From contig NC_132974.1 of the NCBI RefSeq assembly GCF_047496725.1, positions 1,867,501 through 1,931,500 of the forward strand: a stretch of DNA of 64,000 bases. The letters are read 5' to 3'. Below are positions 12,722 to 28,000 of this stretch, one piece after another. The notes under the pieces were generated by a model, which saw only the letters and a list, made by a program, of their open reading frames with translations, did no database searches and was not told the origin of the DNA. The translations under genes and the position numbers were made by a program. How positions within the stretch are numbered: the stretch's first letter is position 1; each line of letters begins with the position of its first letter. This DNA is from Anoplolepis gracilipes. Lineage: Eukaryota; Arthropoda; Insecta; Hymenoptera; Formicidae.

Positions 12722-14566
12722 CTGTCGCCGTCATCGTCGTAGTCACCCTCGTTGATCGTAGTCGTGGCTGCCGCCGTTTGCGCTGATATTGATCGCGCGG
12801 ATGGTGCTGCGAACCGCCGCTTGCGCGATGTAAGAGCACGCATGTATCGCGCGGAGAATCGCCGCCGAAAAACTGGTCTCGATCGGCACAAAGTCGATGA
12901 AGGGGGAGAAAAAGAAAGAGAAAGAGAGAATGAGAGAGGAATAAATTTGTCTGTGTACGGACAGATGTTTCCAGGGTCAAAGTTCGGGGCACTATCGATT
13001 AGACGCCGGATTATTTGGGTTAAGCTAGGTCCAGGTAAAGCGAGGCATTAAACATCGAGGAGTATAATTTATGTATTAAAATATACATGTGTGCTCTTTC
13101 AATCATATTTTTATTTAGAACTAGAGTCTCTCCTTTTTAAACTTTCTAAAAAAAAAAAAAAAATTAGAGTCAAGAGTCGAATAAATTGCGAATTAAAAAG
13201 TGGTATAGCTCTATCTTCCTTTTCATCATAATCTTATTTAAACGGATGATTGATCAGATATACCGATGCGATAGTTTGATTATCCTGAAATTCTCGAGCA
13301 AACTGTTTGAGTTTTGCGAAAGAAGAACCGCGACAAATTTAAGGGGGGGGAAAAAAAAAACTGTTTAAAAAAGTTTAAGAAAAATGCAAAGTGGCTGAAA
13401 AGTGATAGAAATAAAATAATGTTATCTAGAAATTTTGAAAGCAGATGTAGGAAGAAAACTTTCTACGTCGTAACATTTATATTAACGTGTCTTCGTCCGA
13501 TGAGAAGATATAAATCAGCCTGGTCCACGGCGCGACACGCGACAATACGACGCGCCGCGCAATCTATGCATATATCCGATCCCTCATTCATCCTAATGGA
13601 CTAGAAGCATACTGTTTCCACGTCGCGTTACGTCGGTCGATGCGTTCCGCCGCGACGGATGTCGCTACAAGATTTGCATGTGCATATGCTATAGACGTGC
13701 TGTGCGTCGCGTGGCACAGTATAATTGGCTACTTACCGCTGCCCACAGCGAGGACATACGTCAAATACCTATTTCGCGAAACACACATACCGATTTACGT
13801 CGTACTTCCACGTAAGAACGTCAACTGATTAATCATTACGAAACGTTGAATAAAATATTGATGCGAAAAATTTTCCTTTGTTCTTCGTTTCATCGATGGG
13901 GGATTATATTTTCGCTCAACTTTAAGTCAACGGGATTTTAATGCTTGACGTTATACTGTAAGTAAAGAGGAAACGAAAGGGGAGCCATTAAAGTTTTACT
14001 AGTAAAAAATTGATTGCAAATTGATTACAGAACCGTGACGTTTCAGTAACTAAATTTGCAATCGATTATTTCGAAGTATTACAAGAATTTTATTTCTATT
14101 TATTAAAAATAGTCTTTTCGAAATACATATATTCACCATCTGTGCGAGTGCGCGCGTGCGTCGCATGCAATATACATCCCTGTATATCACACGTGACGCA
14201 TGAACACTAAATACGTTAAAGCACTCTTAACCAGCTGCACGGAAATAAAAGAAAAAAAAGCTAGAGAAGAGTTGAACATGCATAGCATCGCGGAGCGTGT
14301 CGTAGGATCACGTCGCTTGGATCAAGTAGATTGCTAGCTCAGCTAGCTTACCAGATAATCCTTGGCTTCTCCTCGCTTACATGTATTCAAAGTGTTAAGC
14401 ATTGAATATAAATTAATTTATAAGGATCTCGTCTTGCAAGGTTTATGTCAAAAACTATTTTCTTGTTATAACATAATTATTGTACATTACTATAAATTAA
14501 ATCCATCTTTTTGTTTTATTTATTGCCAAAATTGCTCGAAAGTAACACAATCTTTCTTATTTATAC

Positions 14567-14619
<53 letters not shown>

Positions 14620-17600
14620 TTTACGTCGAATCCCTTGCGAATGTTCAATATTTTTAGTAGAAATCGATCAAAATCTCAAGAGAAGAGAAAAGTATACAAA
14701 ATATATATTTATATTACAAATACCGAAAAATTTAATGCAGTTTTTTTAGAATAATTTTTTTCTTTCATTTTTTTTCTAAAATAAAAATAAATAAAAGTAA
14801 AATTAATTTACTAGTAATACGATTTATAGTTTATTGGCTATTGCAGTTAAAGATTGAAATAGAAAAGATCGAATCTTGACGTTGAATGCGCGCACACGAT
14901 CAATAGGCATCGACGAAGTACATTCTTGTTTCAATAATCAGTCAAATTGGGAGAAACACCACGCCTTGCATTCACGGACGGTAAATTATCTCGACATTTA
15001 ACCCGTTGTTTCCTCGAGCGTGACACCATAAAGTCGCACAATGGGGCCCGTTCATGCCGCGTAAACTATCTTATGAAACACGATAACCGCGTCGATATCC
15101 TTTCATGCAGTAAATAGCTCTGAATAGCATCGTCTACACACAGTCCAAAGGAAGCTTCTTTATTCAATATTGCCAAGTTGAAAATGAAATTTTGGTCCAA
15201 TTACAAATTTATACCGTTTATTTTTTAACAAAATAACGTAAACGAATAACTATTTGAAAATATATTTTTTAAAAGACACGTAACAGATTAAAAGTTAATA
15301 AATAATTAGAAATTTATATAATCACGTTCTAGATTTTCAGTACGACCAATAAATACCCCACGCGCATTAAATAATATTTAAAAATATTCTGACATTTATT
15401 TTAAATGCATATATCGTATTTCGAAATAATGTCAATTGATATTTAAAGTTTAATGTTTCTTAAAAAGATAACAATTTAAACTAAAGAAAGAGAGAGAGAG
15501 AGAGAGAGCATTGGAGAATGCGCACAGATCAGTACGCGTCGTCTATTTTTCTATGGAGTGCAATGAACCCCTATCCTCCTCGCCAATCCCTCGGACCCGG
15601 CGTGACAGAATAAATTTCTCGCGGTCGAGGAATGTCAAGCCAGGAGAAGGAAAGAGAAAGGGAGAGAGCGAGAGAAAGAGAGAGAAAAGTCGTCGTTCTT
15701 CTTCCGCGCGATAAGATAAGCCGTAATGAGGTTCAATTGGAAGATTAATTAATTAAAACCTACGGCGAAGGAGTTAAATTGGACAATATTACGGACGGTA
15801 TGCAGGCATACTGAGAATCAGAGAGAGAGAGAGAGAGAGAGAGAGCGCGCTGTGCTTGTACCGATGCGTGTACGAAAGCCGGAGCGTGTATGTACGAGCT
15901 CGCCTGTTCATCGCGCGCGAGATGAAGGCGAATGAAAGAAGAAAAAGAGAGACGAGAGCGCGAGGGATTTACAGCTGCCGGGATACCGAGACCCGTAATT
16001 ATGTTGCGGTTGCCGCGCGCTGTTGACGAACACGAGCGTTCCTCAGCAGCGGCGTCAAGAGCCCGCGACTTGGAACACTGTTACTACGATGTTCCCAAAG
16101 ACTTGTCCCTCCCCCGATATTACTTAGGCATCTCGAGACACCTTTCTCGAAGCACAGCACGGAGAACATTCATTTGAATTTCTTATGTTTCTCGTGGATA
16201 TAATTAGTATATATAAATATTTTTAATACCAGTATCAATCCTATATTATCATTTTATAGTAAAAAATTCTGGTTTTTCTTCAAAGAATAAATATTAATTA
16301 TCACCAGCATCATGATAATCACACTTTTTATAAAAATTGCATATTTTAAATGTATTCTTTTGAATAAACAAATCAATTTTTTTTTTTTCAAATACTATTT
16401 TTAAACTAACACACACGGTGTAACATACATATACATATGTGACATGTTGTTTTTAGTTATATAAAGTTTATTATTTTCGAATGTAAATTTAATTTGCAAT
16501 AATTTAAAAAAGTGCTTGAAATAGATGTATATATACATGTACGCGAGTTGAATTGACATTCTAATCAAACGTAAATTATAACAGTCCCCGTCGCGTAAAT
16601 CTACCGCGTATATATAACGCATATATAATCGTGCTCTCGATAAGTATCGTACGATTGAAAGATTAATAAATTATATGTGAGCGCTCGCAACGAGACCTTC
16701 GTTGAAATTCTTTTTCCGAGGCCGCGATATTGCGCGATGACCAACTGTAAAATAATAATTACGACGAGTAACGCCTCTCTTGGAAAATACGATGGACGAA
16801 CGCGCGGCGCATTACGATTTCGCTTCGCAACGAGAAGAAAAAGAAGAAGAGAGGAGAGGAGGACAATCGCATTTCCAGGACGGGCAATCTAGTCACCGGC
16901 TAATGGAATGTAATAGAATGCTTGCCTAGTCACCGCCTTGCCCTCTCATCTCGTCTTTCTGTCGTTCCCTGTCGCCCTCTCTTTCTCTCTATCACGTTTC
17001 GCTCGCCTCCTCGTGTGCGTCCGACGCATCCGCAGACTTTTCTCTTTGTTCACGCGCTTTGTTCTTGTTGCGAGAGATACGTACGCGATCGTGATGACTT
17101 CAGAAGTCTTCGCGGCGCTATTTTAAGAGCCACGCTCCCGCCCCCGCATTTATTTCCGCCGCCTTTAGTCCTATATGTGTTACCGTATTTGAAATTAGTC
17201 GGCTGTCGCGCCGCAAAAAATCCCGTGTCATCGCGGCTCACCTCGCACATTTTGGACTGTTATTTTCTGTCTCACACCGCGACAACGGTAATTAAATGCA
17301 TCACCGATATTGTGGCCAACTGTCTTAATGTAGATACTCTTTAATCCCTGGCTGTGAAAATAATCTAATCCCCCACTGATGCTCGAAAAGCAAAATGAAC
17401 GAAAAGAAATTTTGTAACTTTATATTTAGAAATTATTAATTCTAATATTGATAAAAAGTTAAAAAAAAAACCCCCACTGATGCTCGAAAAGCAAAAAGAA
17501 CGAAAAGAAATTTTGTAACTTTATATTTAGAAATTATTAATTCTAATATTGATAAAAAGTTAAAAAAAAACCGATTATAAATACAGACGGGAAGACAAAG

Positions 17601-17860
17601 ATAAATAATTACACATTTTAAACGAATGTAATAGAAACTGAAACTTAAAACGGGAACAAACGTGCGACGAGTGATAACTGCGATATTGTTCGCCTTGAAA
17701 AATGCTGAATGCAAATTTTTTACATATCTTGTAACATACATTTTATCCTTTACAACTGTGAAAGACGATAATTAAATTAGCTTGCACACCCGGACTTCTG
17801 AGAATGACATATTAGCTTAAGTAAGCGTCTTCACCATAATTTATGTAATTATGTTGTTAG

Positions 17861-17910
<50 letters not shown>

Positions 17911-20293
17911 TTGTATGTATCAATTAATACTTTCTTAATATGCTATTAATATTTTATTACAACGTGAAATTCATACTTCTTTAAAAAAAAATTAATAAAT
18001 ATGGAGCTTAACTACAGAAATATTTAATAAACGTAAATTAAAAAGAGAAATGTATTTATCAAAGGTATTTAATAAACGTAAATTGAGACCTCTGTAAATT
18101 AAGTTTTACCAGCACAATTGAAAAACAAAACGTTATTTCTTTTTTAGACATATTTTACTTTATAAAACATTTAATATTTATAATTGTCAAGAAAAAATAT
18201 TCAAAACTGAATAACAAAAAGGTAAATCAATTCTATGCAAAATATTCGCTAAAAATATCTAATTTTAATTGGAAATTTTTTTCTATTAATAAACAATTTA
18301 TCAAATTAATGTTAATGTCGAGAAACGACGAGTCGCCCTGTACAGAAATTTTAATCTTATTAATGTAGATTAAGAAAAAGGGGATACTTAATGAAGATTA
18401 TTCGATTATGTTCATTGCTTGGGATAACGCTTACTTTGTACGATACAGCTTCGTGTTTCTTGATTAATTTGTTCGTGATTAATTTGTCCATGACAACGAG
18501 TATTCCAAAACCGCAAAAGCTCGCATTACAGAACATCGATTATATTAATATATAGGCATTATAAAAGAAAAAAATGGAGATTTATAACTTTAGACTACAC
18601 TTATAAAAAAAAGTCCATCCTAGAGACAGAATTCTATAACGTAGGTATCTACTATGGCATTAATTCTTTTTGCTTTATCGAATCGCATGATACAGATACG
18701 TCATACTTTACGCGCAGTTAGTATGTTAAAGAACAATATATGTATTGTTCGTGTATAGACATGTATACCCTGTACACATAATTTACATCAACCATCACTC
18801 ATAAATCTTTATTGCGTCTTTAGAATCACGCGAGTTTAAAACAAAGGCAATATAGAGACAAATATAGACAGTATATGTATAACGGGATTCCCCATTTATC
18901 AGATTAATTTATAGATCATATACACATAAAAAATATATAAGAATTAATATATAAAATGGTAACCTAAATTCCAACTTTACATTTCTCAGATTCAATAAGA
19001 ATGAAAATAAAATTCTCGATAGAAGCTGCATATTATAGCGTTGATACCTGTATTAAATACGTAGAAAAATGCAATGTTAAAGATCCGATATTTTAACACA
19101 CATTTATGGAAAATTGATCGCGCTTCCACTTATATCTTATTTTGTAAGAATTCTCAGAAATTCTACTTTAATACCATAACATCTTCCCGACATGGCAAAT
19201 GTGTACTCGTGTGTATCTTAAAATCCTTCGCGGTGAAATGGACAAAAGTCTCTACACGAAAAAAAATTCAAGACTACCCAGGGGACAGGCTTTCAAGCTT
19301 TGTCATAGATTCGTTTTATCGCAGAGCGGCTGTTTCAAAATCGTTCCGATAAACAAAGCTCCGATTGTTCTCATTCATGTAACGTTTGAAAATAAATGAA
19401 GGACAATTGCTAGAAAAATAAAGACACGGCATAAAATAATAAATCTCATGGCCCCCTGTACTTTTGGAAAGGATGGTTCGAGCGGACTTACAACCGTGTT
19501 ATAGGTACATTTTCTTGACAACGATGAATTTTTTAAAATGTAGGTTAACTGACCAAATTTTTTTCATTTATCTCAGATTAATTTATAAATTAAATTACAT
19601 ACAAAAAAATATATGAATTCTTATATTTTTTTGTATGTAATTTTAATTTATAAATTAATCTGAGATAAATGAAAAAAATTTGATCAGTTAAAAGCAGTCC
19701 ATAATAATAAATAATGCGCCAAGTGCAAGGACTTTTGTGCACCTGAAATGTTGGCCGACTCAGGTACCGCAGATAATATCGCGTAACGGAATCGATAATA
19801 TCGGGAAGCTATCGTGTTACGCGGATTGCGGATAAAGTACGCGCCGCACGGACGCGTGTCGCGACAACGATGTTATTAGTGTCGGATATACTGCGTATTT
19901 AGAAAAAGTGCACGGAGAGAACGGATAAGAATTTTTAACACGTCAAGCAGCATATAATCACAAGGTTGCGCCATAGCGCTAAATGTGACGATCTTGCGTT
20001 AAAACGCTAGATAAACGCTGATAATACATCCTCAAACATTCATAGACACGCTCGTTTTAATAATACAACACCTCAATAACAAATATTACGTAAGTATATA
20101 TCCTGAATTTAACATAAAATATCAATGTCATAATTACAATAATATATGAAAAATATATTAAAATATAATTCTCTTTGTCCTTTTAACTTAAATTGTATAT
20201 ATATAATTTAAAAAAAAACGACTCCTCCCTCTCTCTTTTACTTTTCTCTCTCTCATATATATATAGCTAATTTCTAAAATATAATTCTTTGTC

Positions 20294-20328
<35 letters not shown>

Positions 20329-21229
20329 TATATGTGAGAGGGAGAGAGAAAGTAAAAGAGAGAGGAAGGAGATAGAATATACATATTCGTTTGAAGCAAT
20401 CTACGAGAGTGGCTAAATCTCTGCAACTTTTCCTTTAGAAGGAAATTGCCTACGATGTCGTTATGTTTTCGCTTTTGCAACGTGCTGATCGCTCTCGAAA
20501 AATAATCTAAACCGACATTCCGAGCGGAACTCCAACGCGTACCATCGCATGCTGCAATGATTCTCGCGCCGGTAACTATAAGACTCAATTCCAGGATATA
20601 CCATTCCGGTGAGTCATTCAGTTCATGAATAATTGCGCTGAGTGACCGATCGTGTCGGCGATAAAAACTCGTGCCGCTCGTACGCGTCGCTTAATCGTAA
20701 CACATATACACACGCACACGTACGCATACACTCTGAAATCGCTTAATTTACGACTAACATTATTAGCTATGCATTACGAGATGTCATCACGGCCAACCGC
20801 AGCTGATTAGTCAAGCTTGACTCGGCGGTGGAATGTAAGAATTTATCATTAAAAAGAATTTTCAGAACTGGCGCCACTGATTGCTCTACTGATCAAATGG
20901 CAAGTAAACCGATCTAGAAATAAAACAACATAGATGCAAACTACTTTGTTAATTTTCCAATTGATCGAAAGCAAAAGTTAGCATAAGTAGAAATTCTTCT
21001 AGATGCAACTTGGTATCTCTCTCGCATTAAAAGTAAGAGAGAGAGATTGTCTGTTTTTTTATCTTGAATATAATTACGCTATTCTTTGTTAATTTATCCA
21101 AATCGAAGATAAAACAATTATTTTACAGTCTTTATTATACAAGTGTATTTTTTGTAACTTTTGTTTTTTTTTTGCTCGTTACAATCGTTGATGAGAACAG
21201 AATATATAAATTTTTGAATATTTGAAATT

Positions 21230-21289
<60 letters not shown>

Positions 21290-21718
21290 ACATTTATTTC
21301 ATGGAATATAATATTTTGAAATTTTATTTACAGACACTCGTACATTGTATATTGTAACAAAGTGTTTATCTTGTTAATCGAGTGATATTGTCACACATTT
21401 AGCATCAACACCACGCCTTTTAAAATAAAATAATCTCATGCACATAATTATTAAAATTCAATCGATAAAAATTACATTCTTCATAAAAAAACGATATTAA
21501 AAACTGATAAAAAATCAGAGTAGAGCACATTCTCAGCATATGGTGTATGTGTATATATGCAAATGACAAAAATGCCACAAATATCGATATAAATACCAAA
21601 GTATAGAGTTTAGGAATGTAGATGCTGTTCTCTCGCTTCGTAAGAATTAATCAGGTCGGCAAAAAGCATAAATCATCGGGCGGTCTGTGGTATGCATGAC
21701 GACTGCATAACTCGCGAG

Positions 21719-21751
<33 letters not shown>

Positions 21752-21989
21752 GACAGCGGGGAAGTAAAACGCGAAAAGTAATTCCGCAGTTACACGCGTG
21801 GAAAATTATTTTCTAACCGACCATCGGCAGCTCGTCAATATTCCCGCATCGCATTATTCCCGTTCACCGTTTCAGCTGGCGTTATGGCTGTCCATCTTGC
21901 GACACGCTCTCGCGCATCGCTATATAAAGGATCGTAGCCGCATCGCGACCGCCGCCCGTTCGTGTGATCGGCCTTATACATTCCTCTTT

Positions 21990-22038
<49 letters not shown>

Positions 22039-25000
22039 TCGTCGTCGCCGTCGCGTCCTGTCGCGAGAGAGAACGCTTTATGAATACCGATTTTCAATCC
22101 GCTGCGCTCTCGCGACGTCGAATTATTGACGTAAGGCCGGCCTTTGGCACGCGCTCGAATAACAAACGCGATATGAGATTCTTGGCGAATGTAATATGGG
22201 GTACTCGATAATAGGCGCAAACTCGTCTTGTTGTTGAAAATTGAAGTAACTTTTCTCTTACTAACTTTTATTCGCACTTATATTTTTTTTCATAATTTTT
22301 GAAGATTTAATGCTGAATTTATCCTATTGGTTTATGTAATTATATTCCCTCCTCTCACTTTTAAAATCAAAATTTTAATAAACTAAGGTGTAGGATTATG
22401 AAAAGTAAAAGTTTATTCATTCATAGTATTATAATGAAATTTTTTAAAAGTCCTTTTATTTCAAATAAAGAATATTGTCGCGTGCATAGAAAGTTATTTA
22501 TTTTTTATTAATTTGTTATTTATTTGTTATTAAACATCCCATGTGCATGTTTGTTAATCAACACTTTGATAAAGTTACTATTCGCTTAAATAAACATCGA
22601 TTAGATTAGAAGATCTTATCTTTTATAGAATTTAAAAACTTTGTAAAGCAAATAAAGATGGGTTTCTCTTTTCGCGTTTTTTACTAATATTCATGTATAT
22701 ATTAATATATTGCAAAGATTTAATTGTGCTCATTATCAACGGTATATATCAATACTAATGTCGATTATTTCATTTTTATAAAACTTCAGATAATTTGAAC
22801 TTCTGCAAATATCAACGAAAACAGACAAGAAAATATATCAAAGTTATTTTTATCTTGGTATGCTTGATAGGACATCGTTACAAAACACTTTGTTCATCGA
22901 TCAAAACTTGACTCATAAATAAATATAGATAATAGTTTTTCATAATCATAGTTCGGTCAAGCTGAAGTATTAATAAAATATGCATGCTATTAACGGTGTT
23001 TGAGTTATGGAATGCGGTAATAAGGCATTCAAATAAAAAAAAATATGTTGATTAGATATATAGCATTAATAGGAATGCTCACATTCCTAATCACGAAATA
23101 TTTTAATGTAAAAAAATATGTTTAAGGTGAAAAGAAAGGAATTATGAAAGAATAATTATCTCTCTATTCAAAAAGGTTACAACGAATCACCGTAATTTTA
23201 ATAATCAATGAAACAAATTTTATTTTAGAAAAAATTATAGAAAATCTTAAAACTAATTATATTTCTCATCTAATCTATCTCTTAGGATATGCTTGTCAAC
23301 TTCGCTTTAAAATAATTGTAATTAAATATTATACGATAAAAAAGGATTTGTGATAAAAAAGGTTTTAGGATAAGACGAATATGGATGTTTAATGTGTTGA
23401 AAGCTAGAAAGTTACGCGCGATAGAAGTGAATGACAGCTTTCCATTCTCTTTGAGCAAAAGACAGAATCGACACGTCCTCATGCATTTCTGTAAATCCAT
23501 GGTTAAAATTAAGGTCGCGATTTTAGTGAAACGCCCGGTGTGTTCCTCATTCTGCAAAAATTAGCGCGTCGTAAGATGTTTGACGCGACATCGATCGCGG
23601 ATTCTTCGTCGTCGCGACGTGAAACTTTATTTGCAAACTTTCATCGTACGTACGTATGTACGTATCAGATTAGCGTGTTTGCCGATGACGATGCGCCGTG
23701 TGCGCAACGACGCGTACGCATAAACTCGCGGACGCGCGCGCACGCGCGTACATATGCACTCGGCTACTTGGCCGAGAGCAGCAGGTGAGGTGAGGAAAAT
23801 ATGCACCTACTTTACGGTTGAGGCAGGTCGCGGTCTTTAAATCGCCGGAAACGTACGCGCGACTAGAGAGGAGAGATGCGTTCTCTCTTCCTCTCCTCCC
23901 CTCCTCCCCTCCTCCGTCCTTCACCAACTTCCCAGTCGCTTGACATTGTATTTTCGTTGCCTTTCGAAAGCTTCTCGGAAGGCACCATGGTCGATAATCA
24001 CGGTCAACGCCGTTATTCGACTACGTATACACCTTAAAACAGGTTATGCCAGTGGCGTAGTCGGAATGCATATCGAGTGAATGCATTATTCGAATTTTTT
24101 CCTCTTACCAAAAGAAAAGAAAGAAAGTAATGTGCAGATCGCCCTAAACCCACCGTGTATCCTTTAACCGGCGAAAACGAGTCCATTTCTTAGCGCAAAG
24201 CACGATGCTCCGTATATTTTTCTTTTTTTTTTATCAATGAAATACGCGTATTATTTTAAATATTCTCTTCTCGAGAAATGTAAAATATATTTGTTGTCAA
24301 AATAAAAATGTAAAAAATTAATATTTATCAGGATAATTAAAATTTTCAACGTTAAGTATAATTAAAACTTCAGTTAAATCTTTATTAAGGCAGCATACAA
24401 CATGAGTTAAACGTGTTTAAATTTGCATCTGTTAGCATTTGTGGCTGAAAGGAGAGTGAGTAAATCGAGGACATCCCGTACAAATATACTTCGTGTTCCA
24501 GAAATAGCAGTGGAAACGTATGCACCGATTAATAAGAATAATTTTTGTTTCTCGCATAAACATTATCATAGTATCATAAATAAATACAAAACGGTGTTTT
24601 TATCTGATTTTTTTTCATTCAAGAAGAATAATTCATTTTTCGTTTCATCCGAAGCCGCAAAGCACCTTTGTTCATGTTTACCGAGAAGAAAACTTATGTT
24701 TCCACATACACATAATTCTTTTTATATTCTAATAACGTTTTTACACCGTTCGCGTGCATCTCCTCTTAAAGTACGAACAACACCGTTCCATAACGGTGAA
24801 TCGTTTGGTTCATAATCGGCAGGAGCATCGTAAAGGAACGAACGAGAGACGGTGGGAAAAATATCGTCGGCGGCTTCTTCTAACTTAACCGGCGGGCACT
24901 TTGTTTTTTCTACAGCAGAATGTTGTTTAAATCCTATGACTCAACTAATTTCACGGCTCGTTAAGTTGCAAGCGACCCAGCCCGTACCATAATTCGATCG

Positions 25001-28000
25001 TGTTGATTATGTCCTTTACTGTACCCTACGAAAGTAATCCCACCGCGTGTAGTGCAGTCATTTATAATTGTAGAGAAAACTAACTCTGGTATGCGTTTCC
25101 GATCGGTCCTACTTTTATCGGAAGATTCCTATGCGGTTGAGCATAACGCCGTAGATATCGTGAAATCTAGGTAGAAATCTATTCAGGAAATGATGAAACT
25201 TAATCACTTGAAACCGATGCGCTATCTGACTTGCAAGATTTAAGATACGATATTAAGACCATTTCATATATTCCATATTTAAAATATCAAATAATATTAA
25301 AATTAAATAATAAATTTCTACAAGTCATAAAATTATTTATAAGGCATAGAGCTTACAATTTTCTTTCCCATTTTATAAAGAAAAAATTTAATTTAATTAG
25401 ATCAAGTAATGTCGATAAGACTAATAGAGTTAATATTTACACGAATTAATTTTCTTCCGAGCGCGAACCACGATGACGTACGCCTATGCAATGACCGAAG
25501 GTCAAAGATGCGTGCAGCTGTACCGAGTACCGGCTCCAAGAACCATCTTTTACGCCGCCCCGCCTTTTCCTTCCTCGCCCTTTTCTCTGCGATAAATCAG
25601 GATGATCCAAGCGAAAATCAACATGCAATTTTCTTGAATTTTCCGGATGATACAAATGTTTAAAATTGTAACTTTCTAATTATATATTATTTTGGCAATA
25701 TGAATTTTGGATATTATTGTATACAAGTATAAAAATTAAAATACAAACAATAGAGTTAATAGAAGAAGAAAATACTCTTTTCATGTTATATAACTTTTAT
25801 AAAATAGTTTGTATATAATATTTTAGAAAATAAAAATACTAAATTTTAAATATATATACAAATTTTTGTTATTGTAGCACGGCTTCTACATTTCGAGACA
25901 ACAGCATATTTGATCTTCCGACTATCTTGAGGCTATTGTAATTCTCACATTATAAGAAGCGCTATTCTTATCTTATCGTATACAAGACAGTCGAGTTGCG
26001 TATGCAGCGAAATCTAATGTCGGTTGAAAACTGCTACAGCCACGCGTTCTATGCGCTAGTTGGGCGATGTTGGTGGTGGGAACCCCGTGACAGAGACGGG
26101 TGCAAAACACGTGTGAACACTCCGAGAGGATTAACGGGCGGATGCAGCACTTAATAATTTGCCAATTGTTTCTACATCGTAATGTGGTATTAACCGGTAA
26201 GTGTTCGCGCACTATGAGCGCCCCGCGTTCAGATGGAAAATTATTTTCTTCTTATGCGCCGATCACATGAAATCGTTTTAGTACTTTAACCTCGTTTCCA
26301 GCCCCTTCCCTCTTTAAATACGAGGACTTTGTACGATTTTCCTTCTCTAATAAAACTTCGATGGCCAAAGTTTGTAATTTTTCATAAAGATATGTGATCA
26401 TGAAAAGTCAATCACTACGTTTTGACTATCTCTTAAAATATCTTTGTTGTCACAAAGAGAAACGAGCGATTAATTTAAATAAATTAACTTAATTAATCTG
26501 AATAAATTTTAATAAATAAATAAAAAAATGATAAATTACTCATGTCGTGGATACACCGCCTGATGTTTCCTCCTTCTTCTCGCCTTCTCCTTGTGTCCTT
26601 TGCTGTTCTTTTATGAAACTCACACAACACTCACTCGCGAAAACACAGTTAATTACAATCGTGCCCGCACCAATTAATACAACACGATGATCGCGCGACA
26701 TTTTGCGATTCACTTGATATTAATCACTAACTTTATTTTTTCTTTACGACGAAAGAATGTAAAAATTACGCGAAAATACGAACCATTTGGTACTGAAAAA
26801 CCGCGCAGTCAAATTCACACAATGCTATCTCCGTCGTTATCGAATAATATATGTTGCAAATGTACTATTCTCAAGAGATAATACAACGTAATACGGAGCG
26901 TCTCACGCCGTTACCTTCTCGGTCGAATGTCAGCACGAAAATGATAAGCTAACGGAGTGTAAACAATAGGGACGGCGTACCTCGCAAAATTCGGCTCGTA
27001 TCATCTCTCGAAATATAAACATTGGATGGGAGATATATAAATGATATATATATATATAATAGGAGATTTTAAACGCGATAATTTCCTATAATTATTACAA
27101 TTATCAACCAGTGCGTTCATAATTATCGTGGTCCAATTAAGCGTTATTAACTCACGTAGTGTCGTATAGTAAAGTGTCATATTAATTTTGAATTTCTTTC
27201 ATTAACAAAACATTGCCGATACAATTTGAACGTTTAACTAATAAAATCAATTGTTATTAAGAACTCTATTTAATATCAATCAATTGCGTATCATAATTTC
27301 GAGATTTAATACGACGATGCGTCTCGCGTTGTTATCCTTCTCGCTCGAGTGTCGTCGCGAGAATGATAACAAGATAACGAGATGTAAACAGTAGTTTGGC
27401 ATACCTCATAAAATTCGACGCTTCCATCGTCTCCCGAAATATAAGGAGAGAGATGTATAAATAATAGATATTCATAAACACACATGTATATGAATGTCTT
27501 GGATTATTACAATTAGCAGTTATCAACTCACGCGGTTAATTAATTTTCACAATTATTGCGTTTCAATTAGCTTACATAATGTCGTACAGTAAAATTGCTT
27601 GATATTATTTTTGTAATTCTCAGCCATTAAAAAATATCGCAATTGCAAAATTTGATAGGCATTTAATTAATAAGAACAGTCGTTATTGAAAATAACGTAT
27701 CTTAATATTATATTTATTAATTGTGTATCATAAATTCGATACTTGTATCCTGCGGATATTTATTTTTAATTTTAAATTGTATCCTGCATATTTATTTACT
27801 TGCGTTATAATAAAAGATAGTAAAATCGTCATAAAATGCATATATTATTCGTTGGAAACAGAGATAGCATCGTGTGAATTCGGCCACGCGAATTTTCAGT
27901 GCCGAGCGGATTACTTCGTGTAACCGTGATTTTTTTCACGTTCTCCTGTTGCAATATAAAATAAAGTATGCGATTAATGTTGGGAATGTCGTACAAAGTG

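Noticed and set aside
12211..12992. Several frames over 90 residues on both strands
   Set aside because: Base composition and the CT tract explain them. No domain or conserved motif was seen.
21798..22277. Overlapping frames of 137 (+) and 131 (-) residues
   Set aside because: Both are kept open by the TCG triplet repeat. The rest shows no domain and no splice signals that fit a neighbour.
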